Shown here in pieces: positions 5,621 through 14,135 of a stretch of 17,202 nucleotides of DNA. Both the position numbers and the translations under genes were made by a program. A model generated the notes under the pieces. That model did not search any database. It had not been told where the DNA came from and saw only the letters and a program-made list of their open reading frames with translations. Source of the DNA: CAYTQK01 sp964439745 (GTDB lineage: Bacteria > Desulfobacterota > Desulfobacteria > Desulfobacterales > Desulfosudaceae); contig CAYTQK010000036.1 of assembly GCA_964439745.1 (NCBI GenBank), positions 1 through 17,202 of the forward strand. The letters run 5' to 3'. Within the stretch, counting starts at the first letter, position 1. Each line of letters opens with the position of its first letter.

Positions 5621-6922
5621 TTAAATCTTCCGGTTATCCACCACCCGCACGGCCTTGCCTTCGCTGCGGGTGATCGTTTTCGGTTCCACCAGCTGCACCT
5701 TGGCGGAGACCCCGAGGTACTCCTTGATATTCTTGGCGATCTTCTTTTCCGTGTCCTGCAGCACCTTGACTTCGTCGGAAAAAAGATGTTCGCCCACCTC
5801 GACCCGGACCGTCAGGATGTCCAGCTTGTCCTTTCTGTCCACGATCAACTGGTAATGCGGTTCCACCTCTTCCATGCCCATCAGGACGCTTTCGATCTGG
5901 GAGGGGAAAACATTGACGCCGCGGATGATGAGCATATCGTCGGTGCGGCCGCTGACCCGCTCCATACGGATGTGGGTCCGTCCGCAGATGCAGGGCTCCG
6001 CGTGCAGGGCGGTGATATCCCGGGTCCGGTACCGAATGACCGGGAAGGCCTCCTTGGTCAGGGAGGTGAAAACCAGTTCCCCTTTTTCACCGTAGGGCAG
6101 GACTTCGCCGGTCTCGGGATTGATCACCTCGGCGATGAAATGATCTTCAAACACGTGCAGCCCGTTCTTGGCCTCATGACATTCAATGGCCACCCCCGGC
6201 CCCATGACCTCGCTCAGGCCGTAAATATCCACTGCCGACAGATGCAGTTTGTTTTCCAGTTCCTGGCGCATGGTCTCGGACCAGGGTTCCGCCCCGAAGA
6301 CGCCGGCCTTGAATTTAAAGTCATCAAAGGTAACGCCCATGTCTTCGGCCACCTCGGCCAGATGCAGGGCGTACGAGGGGGTGGAGGTCAGCAGGGTCGG
6401 CCCGAAATCCTTCATGATCAGGATCTGCCGCTTGGTATTACCGCCGGAAACGGGAATTACAGAGGCCCCCAGTTTTTCCGCACCGTAGTGAACGCCCAGG
6501 CCGCCGGTGAACAGGCCGTAGCCATAGGCGTTGTGGATGACATCCCCGCGGCCGCCCCCGGCGGCGGTCAGGGAGCGCGCCATCAATTCCGCCCAGGTAT
6601 CGATATCCCGCCGGGTATAGCCGACCACGGTCGGCTGGCCGGTGGTCCCGGAGGAGGCATGAATCCGCACCACGCTGTCCATGGGCATGGCAAACAGGCC
6701 ATAGGGATAATTGTCCCGCAGATCCTGCTTGGTGGTAAAAGGAATACGCTGCAGGTCATCCAGGGAGTGAATATCACCCGGCCGGACACCGGCCTTGTCA
6801 AAATTGTCCCTGTAAAACGGCACCGTGGCATACACTCTTTCCAGGGTAGATTGCAGACGTCGCAGTTGGATGGCCGTCAGCGCCTCCCTGGGCAAGGTTT
6901 CAAAATCAATGTTATAAATCAT
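5621..6922 (-). CDS. paaK: Phenylacetate-CoA ligase
   Basis: AMP-forming acyl-CoA synthetase that activates phenylacetate or related aryl acids to their CoA thioesters. The start at 6922 is preferred over a longer one at 6997 because AGAGGA lies just before it and the protein then begins at the family's usual MIYN position, giving 433 residues (normal length). Landmarks: the nucleotide-binding loop HASSGTTGQPTVVGYT (88-103), YGLSEVMGPGVAIEC (substrate/AMP site, central part), RTRDI, and the C-terminal hinge region GRTDDMLIIRGVNVFPSQIE. Followed by the tandem ACT-domain gene, which suggests feedback from an amino acid such as phenylalanine. In strict anaerobes such ligases also recover energy from aryl-CoA made by 2-oxoacid ferredoxin oxidoreductases; which direction applies here is unknown. 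Confidence 0.95.
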   Translation of the reverse strand: MIYNIDFETLPREALTAIQLRRLQSTLERVYATVPFYRDNFDKAGVRPGDIHSLDDLQRIPFTTKQDLRDNYPYGLFAMPMDSVVRIHASSGTTGQPTVVGYTRRDIDTWAELMARSLTAAGGGRGDVIHNAYGYGLFTGGLGVHYGAEKLGASVIPVSGGNTKRQILIMKDFGPTLLTSTPSYALHLAEVAEDMGVTFDDFKFKAGVFGAEPWSETMRQELENKLHLSAVDIYGLSEVMGPGVAIECHEAKNGLHVFEDHFIAEVINPETGEVLPYGEKGELVFTSLTKEAFPVIRYRTRDITALHAEPCICGRTHIRMERVSGRTDDMLIIRGVNVFPSQIESVLMGMEEVEPHYQLIVDRKDKLDILTVRVEVGEHLFSDEVKVLQDTEKKIAKNIKEYLGVSAKVQLVEPKTITRSEGKAVRVVDNRKI

Positions 6923-7014
6923 GCGGAATCCTCTTGTCCTGCCATTGGTTCGCGCCGCCGACAGCGGAACTGCGGCGCCTTCGTATTGATGACACAAACT
7001 TAATTATTTAAATT

Positions 7015-7042
7015 ATTTAATGAAGCGCAGCAAAAGTGTCAA
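7015..7042 (-). promoter_or_regulatory. Probable promoter of the paaK-ACT operon
   Basis: On the minus strand a perfect TTGACA (7037-7042) is followed after 16 bases by TTAAAT (7015-7020), a 4/6 -10. The transcript would have a leader of roughly 85 bases before 6922. The surrounding stretch 6923-7225 (303 bases, divergent from the PHP phosphatase gene) is AT-rich near 7000-7025. I see no RNA gene or riboswitch in it, and no strong plus-strand promoter. Confidence 0.55.
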
Positions 7043-7225
7043 GGAAATAATTGCGGTTATTGCCGGACAAAACCCAGGTATTCCCTTTTTCTTCTGTCCG
7101 CTGCCGGTCATACCGGTTTCCACCTTGATCCGGGGCGGTAAATGGGGCAGAATGGTACTGGTCTTCTTAAAAAATGAACCTTCCGTAATTTCGGACTGTT
7201 ATGCATTTATCCGGAAACCGGTCAC

Positions 7226-7915
7226 ATGATCGATATCCATAACCACATATTGCCGCAGGTGGATGACGGCGCCAGAGATCTGGAGGAGTCCCTGGCCATG
7301 GCGAAAATGGCCGAAGAAGACGGCATCCGCCATATCATCGCCACTCCCCACCTGCTGGATCCGGGCATCTGCCGGGAAGTGATCGCCGACAAGACCGCCG
7401 CCTTGAACCAGGCCCTGCGGGCGGGCGGTCTGTCCGTACGTGTTCATCCCGGCGCCGAAATACCGGTGCACCTCCTGGATACGCCCCGCTGGCGTATCGG
7501 GCTGGCCGCTTCCCGCTTCCTGCTGGTGGAGTTCCCCCCGGACATGATTCCGCCGGGTGCGGCGGAACTGTTTCGCCGGCTGATCCGGCAGGGCCATAAA
7601 ATCATCATCGCCCACCCGGAACGGAACCTGGCCGCAATGCGGAAACCCGAACGGATGCTGGGTCTGCTGGAGCCCGGGGTGTCGTTCCAGATTACCGCCG
7701 GCAGCCTGACCGGCGATATGGGAAAGACCGCCCAGTCCCTGGCCCGGTACCTGCTGAGCCTCCAGCAGGTGGGATACATCGCCAGTGACGCCCACAATGC
7801 CCAGGCGCGGCCGCCGGTGCTGTCGAAGGCCCTGGCCGCGGCCGCGCGCTGGCTGAAACAGCCGGCCGATATGCTGGCAACGGAAAATCCGCGGCAGATA
7901 CTGGAAGCCGCCTGA
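7226..7915 (+). CDS. CpsB/YwqE-type PHP-domain tyrosine-protein phosphatase
   Basis: Metal-dependent protein-tyrosine phosphatase of the PHP fold (229 residues). In capsule systems such enzymes dephosphorylate the bacterial tyrosine kinase (Wzc/CpsD type) that controls polymer length and export. Metal-binding motifs are in order: H5-N-H7, D13-D14-G15, ATPH ending at H42, E78, AHPER with H130, and SDAH at 187-190. Next to it lies the O-antigen ligase-like gene, which supports a polysaccharide role. No tyrosine kinase, flippase or glycosyltransferase is adjacent, so its target must be elsewhere. The ribosome site is weak (GGA about 13 bases upstream). The ATG overlaps the end of a short upstream frame that I do not consider real. 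Confidence 0.9.
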   Translation: MIDIHNHILPQVDDGARDLEESLAMAKMAEEDGIRHIIATPHLLDPGICREVIADKTAALNQALRAGGLSVRVHPGAEIPVHLLDTPRWRIGLAASRFLLVEFPPDMIPPGAAELFRRLIRQGHKIIIAHPERNLAAMRKPERMLGLLEPGVSFQITAGSLTGDMGKTAQSLARYLLSLQQVGYIASDAHNAQARPPVLSKALAAAARWLKQPADMLATENPRQILEAA

Positions 7916-7980
7916 AACTTGAAATTTTCTTCAGACCGGCCGGACAACAAAACCGATTCGACCAATCGAGAAAAGCTGTC

Positions 7981-10164
7981 ATGCTGAACCTGAGCCGCCT
8001 GCTGTTCCTGCTGACGCTGTTGATACTGCCCCCGGTTTTTGCCGGGCAGGCGGGTACCGCGGCCGTGTTGGCGGCAACGCTGCTGACCGGTGCCGCCCTG
8101 ATCGCCTTTCTGGCTGATCGCCTGCTGCGCAAGCAGCCGGTTTACCGGGTACCGGGCAGCCTCTGGCTGATAATGCTGATTCTCTTTTTGCTTTTTCAGA
8201 TGCTTCCCCTGCCACGGCCGGTACTGGCGGCGCTCTCCCCGGAAACAGCCGCCATCTGGAACCAGGCTGCGTTCCTGGCCCCGGATAATGCGAGCTGGCG
8301 GCTGGCCCTGAACCTGCCGGCCGCGCTTGTCCGCCTGGTCCTGGCCCTGGTCGGCCTGGGATTCTACTGGCTGGCCGTACAATTATTGTCCGACCGGCAC
8401 ATGCTCCGCCGGGCGGTCATGATCCCGGTGATTTACTCCGGCCTGCTGGCCGCAGCCGGGCTGCTGGGGTTCCAGTCCCAGCGCCACCTGCCGCTGCTGG
8501 CCATGATGATCCCCCCGGGCCTGGCCCTGGCCCTGAATAGCCGGCCGGCCCGGCAGTTCGGCCCGGCGGCCATGAGAATGCGGAGCCTGCTGGCCGACCC
8601 GGAAGCGCCGATTTTCACCGCCATCTGCCTGGCACTGCTGGCAGCGGCACTGTCCCTGGCGGCCGGTTTTTCGCAAAGCGGCCTGGCCGGTGCGGGGCTG
8701 GGTGCCATGGTCCTGGCAGTCTTTCTACACCGGGATCGCCGGCGGCCGTATGCCGTGGGCCAGGCTGCCCGGGCAGTGCTGGCGGGAGCCGGTCTGCTGG
8801 CGGTCATCCTGCCGGCGGCCTGGAACCGGCTGGCTTTATCCGGGGAACAAACTGCCGCCCTGTCCGGCCGGGTTGCCGGCTTCCTGCAATCCGGTTTGGC
8901 CATACTGGGCGATTTTTCCCTGTTCGGAACCGGACCGGGCGGTTTTACCGCCCTGGCCCCCCGCTACCGGGAAACGTTGTCGCTTCCCGCCCTGCCCACG
9001 GCACCGGACGGCTTCCTGCCGCTGCTGGCGTCCGTCGGGTTGATCGGGATGGTGCCGGCCACGGGTTTTCTGGCGACCATATTCCGGCGCGGCCGCGCCC
9101 GCCTGAAAACCCGGAAAGACCCGGAAGCCATTTTTCTTTCTTACGGGGCCGAAGCCGGGCTGGCAGCCCTGCTCGGCATCGTGGTTCTGGGCGGAGGAGA
9201 ACTCACCCCGGCCGTACTTTTCTATTGCCTGTTTCTGGGCGCCCTGTTGATCAGCGCCAGCCATACCCGCCTGCAGGACCGCGTTATACAGCCGCCGGAG
9301 ATTACTTTCCTGCCGCCGGCCGCGCCGCGGGCTGCGGGAACCATGCTGGTGCCGGCGGTTTTTCTCTGGTCCGGCCTGCTGGTGTTTTCCGCCGGCCAAT
9401 GGAAAGGGGTCTTTCCGGCCGATGCATACGGCCTGGTAAGGCAGGGGGATGCCGCCCGGGCAGCCGGACGATCATCCGCGGCCCTGGCCATCTACCGGCG
9501 GGCCCTGGCCCTGGCCCCGGTGCGGGCCGACACCCTGCGGAAAATCGGCTGGACTCTGTTGCCGGCTGAAGGCGACACCGCCAGGGCTGAAGCCGCTTTT
9601 GCCGCGGCCCTGGCATTCGCCCCGGCCGATGCGGCCGGCTACCTGGATTACGCCGATTTTCTGGTGATGACAAAACAAACGAACAAGGCCTTGACTGTCA
9701 TTGGGAAAGGAATCGCGCTGGCCCCGGAACGGGCGGAAGCCTTCTTTGCCCTGCTGATGAAAAATGAGATACCCCTGTCCCGCCTGGTCGGATTCATGCC
9801 GGACAACGCCCGGGCGCTGCTCCGGGTGGCCGCGGAAATCCAGCCGGCGCAGGACGCCCGGCTGCGGCGGCAGATTCTTGAAAAAGCCGTTACAGCCGCC
9901 CTCGCGGAAAAGCCGGTACCGGCCGAACCGTTTTTAGGGCTGGCCGAGGCATACCGCCGGCAGGGACTTTCCGCCCGGGCCATCGCCGTTCTGAAAAAAG
10001 GCGTCTCGGCCCGGCCCGCGGATACCGGGCTGTTGTTCGCGCTGGCCCGGGCCTATGAGGAGAACCTGATCGCCTACAAGGCCCGGCGCCTGTACAAGAA
10101 AATTCTCAACCTGGATCCGGCGCATGAACCGGCCCGGCAGCGGCTGACGGCCCTGGACCGGTAA
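7981..10164 (+). CDS. O-antigen ligase/polymerase-like (Wzy/WaaL) membrane protein with C-terminal TPR region
   Basis: Integral inner-membrane protein of 727 residues. Residues 1 to about 430 alternate many hydrophobic helices (the first at about 5-22) with short loops, followed by a last helix near 455-475. The signature periplasmic loop motif LFGTGPGGF, about residues 311-319, is typical of the Wzy_C/O-antigen ligase family, which joins undecaprenyl-linked sugar chains to a growing polymer, lipid A-core or protein. From about residue 483 the protein changes to soluble tetratricopeptide-like repeats (GDAARAAGRSSAALAIYRRAL, ALAFAPADAAGYLDYADFL, ending with a clear repeat ALARAYEENLIAYKARRLYKKIL near the C-terminus). 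Fusions of ligase and TPR occur in exopolysaccharide clusters of delta-proteobacteria-like organisms. The start has only a weak GAGAAAAG ribosome site. The gene converges on the ParA gene with an 11-base gap. Confidence 0.85.
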   Translation: MLNLSRLLFLLTLLILPPVFAGQAGTAAVLAATLLTGAALIAFLADRLLRKQPVYRVPGSLWLIMLILFLLFQMLPLPRPVLAALSPETAAIWNQAAFLAPDNASWRLALNLPAALVRLVLALVGLGFYWLAVQLLSDRHMLRRAVMIPVIYSGLLAAAGLLGFQSQRHLPLLAMMIPPGLALALNSRPARQFGPAAMRMRSLLADPEAPIFTAICLALLAAALSLAAGFSQSGLAGAGLGAMVLAVFLHRDRRRPYAVGQAARAVLAGAGLLAVILPAAWNRLALSGEQTAALSGRVAGFLQSGLAILGDFSLFGTGPGGFTALAPRYRETLSLPALPTAPDGFLPLLASVGLIGMVPATGFLATIFRRGRARLKTRKDPEAIFLSYGAEAGLAALLGIVVLGGGELTPAVLFYCLFLGALLISASHTRLQDRVIQPPEITFLPPAAPRAAGTMLVPAVFLWSGLLVFSAGQWKGVFPADAYGLVRQGDAARAAGRSSAALAIYRRALALAPVRADTLRKIGWTLLPAEGDTARAEAAFAAALAFAPADAAGYLDYADFLVMTKQTNKALTVIGKGIALAPERAEAFFALLMKNEIPLSRLVGFMPDNARALLRVAAEIQPAQDARLRRQILEKAVTAALAEKPVPAEPFLGLAEAYRRQGLSARAIAVLKKGVSARPADTGLLFALARAYEENLIAYKARRLYKKILNLDPAHEPARQRLTALDR

Positions 10165-10175
10165 TATTAACGGGG

Positions 10176-10961
10176 TCAGACCGCCTCGAGCAGTTCCTCG
10201 GCCAGGCGGGTATAATCCCAGGCACCGTAGCTGCTTTTCCGCCAGAAAACCACCGGCTGACCGACCTCTGAACTCTGGGCCACGGCCGTGTTGGCCCGGA
10301 TGACGCTCGAAAAAAGATACCCGGCGTACCGCGGATCGTTTTTCAGGCGGTCGATCACGGTCCGGCTGAGGCGGGTGCGCTTGTCATAAAAGGTGGGGAC
10401 AATGCCGGTGATGCGGATGTCGGCATTGATGCCCTCCCGGATGTTCTCAAAGGTATCAAAAAGGTCTTCCAGCGCGGAAAAAGCATAGGGATGGGTCATG
10501 CAGGGCACCAGGATTTCTCTGGCATAGGCGAACACATTGACGGTCAGCAGGGACAGGCTGGGGGGCGTATCGATAAGGATAAAATCATAGTCCGCTTCCA
10601 ACGGGGCCAGGGCCTGGCGCAGCCGGCTCTCCCGGCCGGGCTGATCGGCCAGTTCGATTTCCGCGCCGGCCAGGTCGATATGGGAGGGAATCAGGTCGAT
10701 CTGTTCCCACCGGGTGGATATCACCGCCTGGTCGCCCGGAACCGGGGGGTCGCCGGCGATCAGGTCATAAACCGTGGGCGCGTCCTCCGCCACGGCAACG
10801 CCCAGTCCGATGGTGGCGTTGTGCTGGGGATCCATGTCCACGATCAGCACCCGCTTGTCTTCCCGGGACAGTGCCGCTCCCAGGTTTATCGTCATGGCGG
10901 TCTTGCCCACTCCGCCCTTTTCATTGGCTACCGCGATCACCCTGGTCTGTCCGTTTCCCAT
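10176..10961 (-). CDS. ParA/MinD-family ATPase
   Basis: Deviant Walker-A ATPase of 261 residues, of the group that positions DNA or protein complexes by cycling between dimer and monomer on DNA or membrane. The Walker-A box EKGGVGKT spans 14-21 with the signature lysine K15. The switch/Walker-A' region has VDMDPQ (41-46), and the Walker-B-like ILIDTPPS is near residues 127-134. The start has AGGAGG lying in the 15-base gap after the dynamin stop codon, so the pair is almost certainly co-transcribed. There is no ParB gene or parS-like site beside it, which argues against a chromosome or plasmid partition locus and for a dedicated ATPase serving the dynamin. No C-terminal amphipathic membrane-targeting helix is evident: the end is AEELLEAV. 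Confidence 0.93.
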   Translation of the reverse strand: MGNGQTRVIAVANEKGGVGKTAMTINLGAALSREDKRVLIVDMDPQHNATIGLGVAVAEDAPTVYDLIAGDPPVPGDQAVISTRWEQIDLIPSHIDLAGAEIELADQPGRESRLRQALAPLEADYDFILIDTPPSLSLLTVNVFAYAREILVPCMTHPYAFSALEDLFDTFENIREGINADIRITGIVPTFYDKRTRLSRTVIDRLKNDPRYAGYLFSSVIRANTAVAQSSEVGQPVVFWRKSSYGAWDYTRLAEELLEAV

Positions 10962-10976
10962 TCCTTTTTCCTCCTG

Positions 10977-13253
10977 TTACCTCTCCGTTGCATCCGCTTT
11001 ACCGTCGTTATTGTCGGTGGCCTCGATTTGCCCGGCCAGTTCGGCAATTCCGTCCATGGCCGCGGCCGCCTCCTCCTTTGTCTGGTGTAATATGGCAGAC
11101 AACTGTTCCTTGTCAACGCGTTTTTCCGACAAGGCGTTCTGAAGATTTATGATATCGGCACTATACGTGGAGAACCGGTCCTGCACGGCTTCGTAGAAGC
11201 CCTCGGCCACACCGTCGATCAGCCGGAATACATATTGAAACTTGATGTTCTCCCGGTAATTCTTGAAGTGAAAAATGATGGTCTTTTCGGTCTCGTGCTT
11301 GATGCGGGTAATCCCGTCTTTCAGGGCCCGCAGTTCATAGGCCCGGTCCTGCGCCGCCGGCCGCTTGAATAATTTCTTGAACAGGCGGCCGGCCGAATAG
11401 ACCCCCAGCCGCATGATCGCCTCGGTGCGGATCTTGTGGGTATAGTTCATGATGAATTCGGCCGCGGGCAGCTCGATCCGGTGCTGCGACTTGATCAGGG
11501 CCAGGTCCCGGGCCTTGATAGACGGCTGGCGAACGGCCTCCATTTCCATGCCCACCTGCTCCATGCCGTTTTTGTATTCGTTCAGGGCGTCCCGGGCCAT
11601 GGCGTCGTAGGAAGCGGCAATGGATTCGAAATAATCGCCGATGCGGTTTTCCATCTTTTTGACAAACCCCATCAGGCGCGGATTGATGGTCTTGGTCATG
11701 AAAGTATCCAGGGCCTGCGTGAACCCCTGGAAGACCATGTAGAGCGTATTGGAAAACCCCGAGGTCATCAGGCTGGATTCGTATTTGCCCAGATCCGCTT
11801 TCCAGCCTTTTATAAAGGCCAGCACGTCGGGCAGAACCTCCCCCGCCCGGGCGTCGAAAAACCGGTCACACTCGGCCTTGAGCTCCTTTTTCAGCTTCCG
11901 GGAAAACCCCTCCAGGGTGCTTTTAAACAGGTCCCCCGCCTGGTCCAGCTTCTCCCTGTGCTGGCGGGTCCGTTCGATAATGGCGGCGGCACTTTGTTCA
12001 TCCTCGGCCAGCATGCCCAGGTTGGCGGCGGCCCACTGGTGCAGGCCGGAAGCCACCAGGGAAAACCGGCCGACGTGGTTTTTCAGCAGCAGGGCGTAGC
12101 GCCGGCGGTTGAGCTGGTAATACAAGGAATCTGCAAAGGCCCGGGTGCCCCCGTCGGAATAGGCCGCCAGTTCCGTTTCCAGCTCCCACTGGGCGAGCAT
12201 GCGGGCGTCTTTTTCACTCAGTGCTTCTTTACCAATGGCCCGGAAAAGGTTGTACAGTCCGGAAAACACGTGCACCTCGGGATCGGGCTGAATCAGGGAA
12301 ATTTCGTCGGCAATGCGCCGGACCAGTGCTCGCAGCCCGTCCAGGGATTCATGCTCGTTGAAATCGCAGTTGATGACAAACAGCAGGTTGTCGGCGATGC
12401 CCATGCGCCGGATCATGGTCAAGAAGTTGATGTCCGCCTGGCGGATGCCGGTGCGGCTGCTGATGACGTACACGATCAGGTTGGTCACCAGGAGATAGTC
12501 CTGGATCTTGGCCAGATGCAGCGGGTTGGGCGAATCGCTGCCCTGGCAGTCGGCGATCTCGATGCTGGGATCCATGTCCCCGGCGTCGATGTCCAGCTGA
12601 ATATCCTTCAAATACACGGCCAGGCGGTCGTCGGCCACAAAATCCCGGTGACGGGCAAACTCCTCCCGCTCAAACACACGGGTGACCGTCTCTTCGGCCA
12701 CGATATCCCGGACCGCCTCATACCCTTCCAGGTAATTGGCCAGCAGAACGCTGTTGATGTTGCGGCTGTCCCTGGCGATGAGGTATTCCCGGGGCAGCTC
12801 GTCCACGAAGCGGGCCAGATCGGCCCGGACATCGTCGTCGCGGATATCCGGATCCTCGCCGTCACCAGCCAGCCGGGTGGAGGGCAGCATGACCACGGCC
12901 CGGGCGATCTCGGCGTTGACCTCCTGCCAGGACTTGAAAAAAAGGGTGGCCCGCAGGTGCTCCCCGCGGCGGGCCTTGGTCACCATGGCGGTTATCACGC
13001 CGGCCCCGCGCTTGAGGTAATCCTTGCCAAAAAGGGCGTTGACGATGGTGCTCTTGCCGGACTTGATCGGTCCCACCACCGCCACCCGCACGATATCCTC
13101 GGCCACCTGCCGCTGGATGCTCCGGCAGGTGTTTTTCCAGCCGGTGAAGGTGGCATCGCTCACCCCGGCGGCGGCTTCGGCCGTTTCAATCCGGCGCAGG
13201 ACATCATCACTCAGGGCCAGCAGCCGCGTTTTTAAATCATTATATTGATGCAT
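10977..13253 (-). CDS. Bacterial dynamin-like large GTPase
   Basis: Dynamin-superfamily GTPase of 758 residues, a size normal for bacterial dynamin-like proteins. The G1/P-loop is GPIKSGKST (61-69) after an N-terminal helical stretch. The G2 threonine lies in GAGVITAMVT (83-92), G3 is DCQG (235-238), and G4 is degenerate, INCD (294-297) in place of the usual T/NKxD. After about residue 360 the protein is mainly long charged helices, as in dynamin middle and effector domains. A hydrophobic or basic patch around residues 600-640 (LGVYSAGRLFKKLFKRP) could be the membrane-inserting paddle. Such proteins bind and fuse or remodel membranes. This gene is followed 15 bases later by a ParA-type ATPase. 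Upstream by 87 bases is the AlgH gene. The ribosome site is weak. Confidence 0.92.
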   Translation of the reverse strand: MHQYNDLKTRLLALSDDVLRRIETAEAAAGVSDATFTGWKNTCRSIQRQVAEDIVRVAVVGPIKSGKSTIVNALFGKDYLKRGAGVITAMVTKARRGEHLRATLFFKSWQEVNAEIARAVVMLPSTRLAGDGEDPDIRDDDVRADLARFVDELPREYLIARDSRNINSVLLANYLEGYEAVRDIVAEETVTRVFEREEFARHRDFVADDRLAVYLKDIQLDIDAGDMDPSIEIADCQGSDSPNPLHLAKIQDYLLVTNLIVYVISSRTGIRQADINFLTMIRRMGIADNLLFVINCDFNEHESLDGLRALVRRIADEISLIQPDPEVHVFSGLYNLFRAIGKEALSEKDARMLAQWELETELAAYSDGGTRAFADSLYYQLNRRRYALLLKNHVGRFSLVASGLHQWAAANLGMLAEDEQSAAAIIERTRQHREKLDQAGDLFKSTLEGFSRKLKKELKAECDRFFDARAGEVLPDVLAFIKGWKADLGKYESSLMTSGFSNTLYMVFQGFTQALDTFMTKTINPRLMGFVKKMENRIGDYFESIAASYDAMARDALNEYKNGMEQVGMEMEAVRQPSIKARDLALIKSQHRIELPAAEFIMNYTHKIRTEAIMRLGVYSAGRLFKKLFKRPAAQDRAYELRALKDGITRIKHETEKTIIFHFKNYRENIKFQYVFRLIDGVAEGFYEAVQDRFSTYSADIINLQNALSEKRVDKEQLSAILHQTKEEAAAAMDGIAELAGQIEATDNNDGKADATER

Positions 13254-13340
13254 CTCGGTGAATTTCTCTTTTTATAAAAAACTTCCTTGTTGAAAATCCA
13301 GCATACTCGCGTCCGTCCCCGGCCGGCGGCGGATACCGTG

Positions 13341-13916
13341 TCAGGCGTTGCCGATGGTATTGGACAACAGGGCCGGATCAATTTTCATGGCGGCCAGCCC
13401 CTGCTGCCATCGTTCTTCCACCGGCACCTGGAACATGATCGTTTCGTCCGCCGGTGCCGTGATCCAGGAATTCTCCCGCAATTCCGCCTCCAGCTGCCCG
13501 CCGCCCCAACCGGAACATCCCAGCAGGATGAGATAGGCGGCCGGACCGTGCCCCATGGCAATGGCTTCCAGGACATCCCGGGTATTGGACAGGGCCAGCC
13601 AGGGACGAATCGGCAGGCATCCCGCCCAGTCAAAAGGCGGGCCGTGGAGCACGAACACCTCCCCCACATGGACCGGACCGCCGGTATACACCGGAATGGT
13701 GGCGCCCCCCTCCTGGCAGGCGATATTCAGTTCGGCAAAAATGTCCGCACCGGTCAGGGAGGGATACAGTCGATTGACAACCAGCCCCAGGGCACCGTCC
13801 GGGGTATGTTCGCAGACACACACCACTGAACGGGAAAAATTCGGGTCATGGAGGGCGGGCATGGCGAACAGGAATTCTCCTTTCAAAGACATGCTCTGCT
13901 GCGGATCTTCAGGCAT
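13341..13916 (-). CDS. algH: YqgE/AlgH family protein (UPF0301)
   Basis: Conserved protein of 191 residues, a normal length for the family, whose molecular function is not settled. The Pseudomonas aeruginosa name reflects an effect on alginate expression. Characteristic features are visible: the opening GEFLFAMPALHDPNFSRSVV (residues 13-32), CEHTPDGALGLVVNR, the GGPV strand near 79-82, the GPAAYLILLGCSGWGGGQLE block near 123-142, and W151. GGAGG just before the ATG supports the start at 13916. It is upstream of the dynamin gene on the same strand with an 87-base gap, so it may head the same transcript. A possible promoter with TTGACA in minus-strand orientation lies near 13989-13994, but its -10 is poor. 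Confidence 0.93.
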   Translation of the reverse strand: MPEDPQQSMSLKGEFLFAMPALHDPNFSRSVVCVCEHTPDGALGLVVNRLYPSLTGADIFAELNIACQEGGATIPVYTGGPVHVGEVFVLHGPPFDWAGCLPIRPWLALSNTRDVLEAIAMGHGPAAYLILLGCSGWGGGQLEAELRENSWITAPADETIMFQVPVEERWQQGLAAMKIDPALLSNTIGNA

Positions 13917-14048
13917 AGGTCCTCCATGATCTTGCTTATCTTTATCGGCATTGTTTTACCAGGTAACTTACCGGCAACCGGCAAAGGTTGTCAAGCCGGC
14001 AATCGTTTCCTTCCCGGGCAGCCCTCCCGTTGTTCAACTGGTTTTGCT

Positions 14049-14078
14049 TTGACAGAACGGCCTTGGAATGGTTAGAAT
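14049..14078 (+). promoter_or_regulatory. Promoter of the glycerate kinase gene
   Basis: A perfect TTGACA (14049-14054) and TAGAAT (14073-14078, 5/6) are separated by 18 bases, about 60 bases before the ATG at 14136. The rest of the 219-base divergent region (13917-14135) holds the AlgH leader and no gene that I can support. Confidence 0.65.
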
Positions 14079-14135
14079 AACATATTGAAGATGCGTTAAT
14101 TTTTACGAATTGCAACTACCGCACAAGGGAACTCA

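Noticed and set aside
5786..7003. 405-codon open frame opposite paaK
   Set aside because: It is a shadow frame with Gly/His/Gln bias. The minus-strand protein has complete acyl-CoA ligase motifs.
7020..7229. Short 69-codon plus-strand frame ending in ATGA overlap with the PHP phosphatase start
   Set aside because: There is no ribosome site before its ATG, which lies in an AT-rich promoter stretch. Codon use differs from neighbouring genes, and no family is recognisable. The overlap is probably chance.
10176..10961. Possible chromosome-partition locus or replication origin at the ParA gene
   Set aside because: No ParB gene, parS-like sites, DnaA boxes, gyrase, dnaN or other origin genes are visible. 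The ATPase sits directly after the dynamin gene instead.
11436..13235. 599-codon open frame opposite the dynamin gene
   Set aside because: It is rich in Gly, His and Gln, typical of antisense shadow frames in GC-rich genes, while the minus-strand product has clear GTPase motifs.
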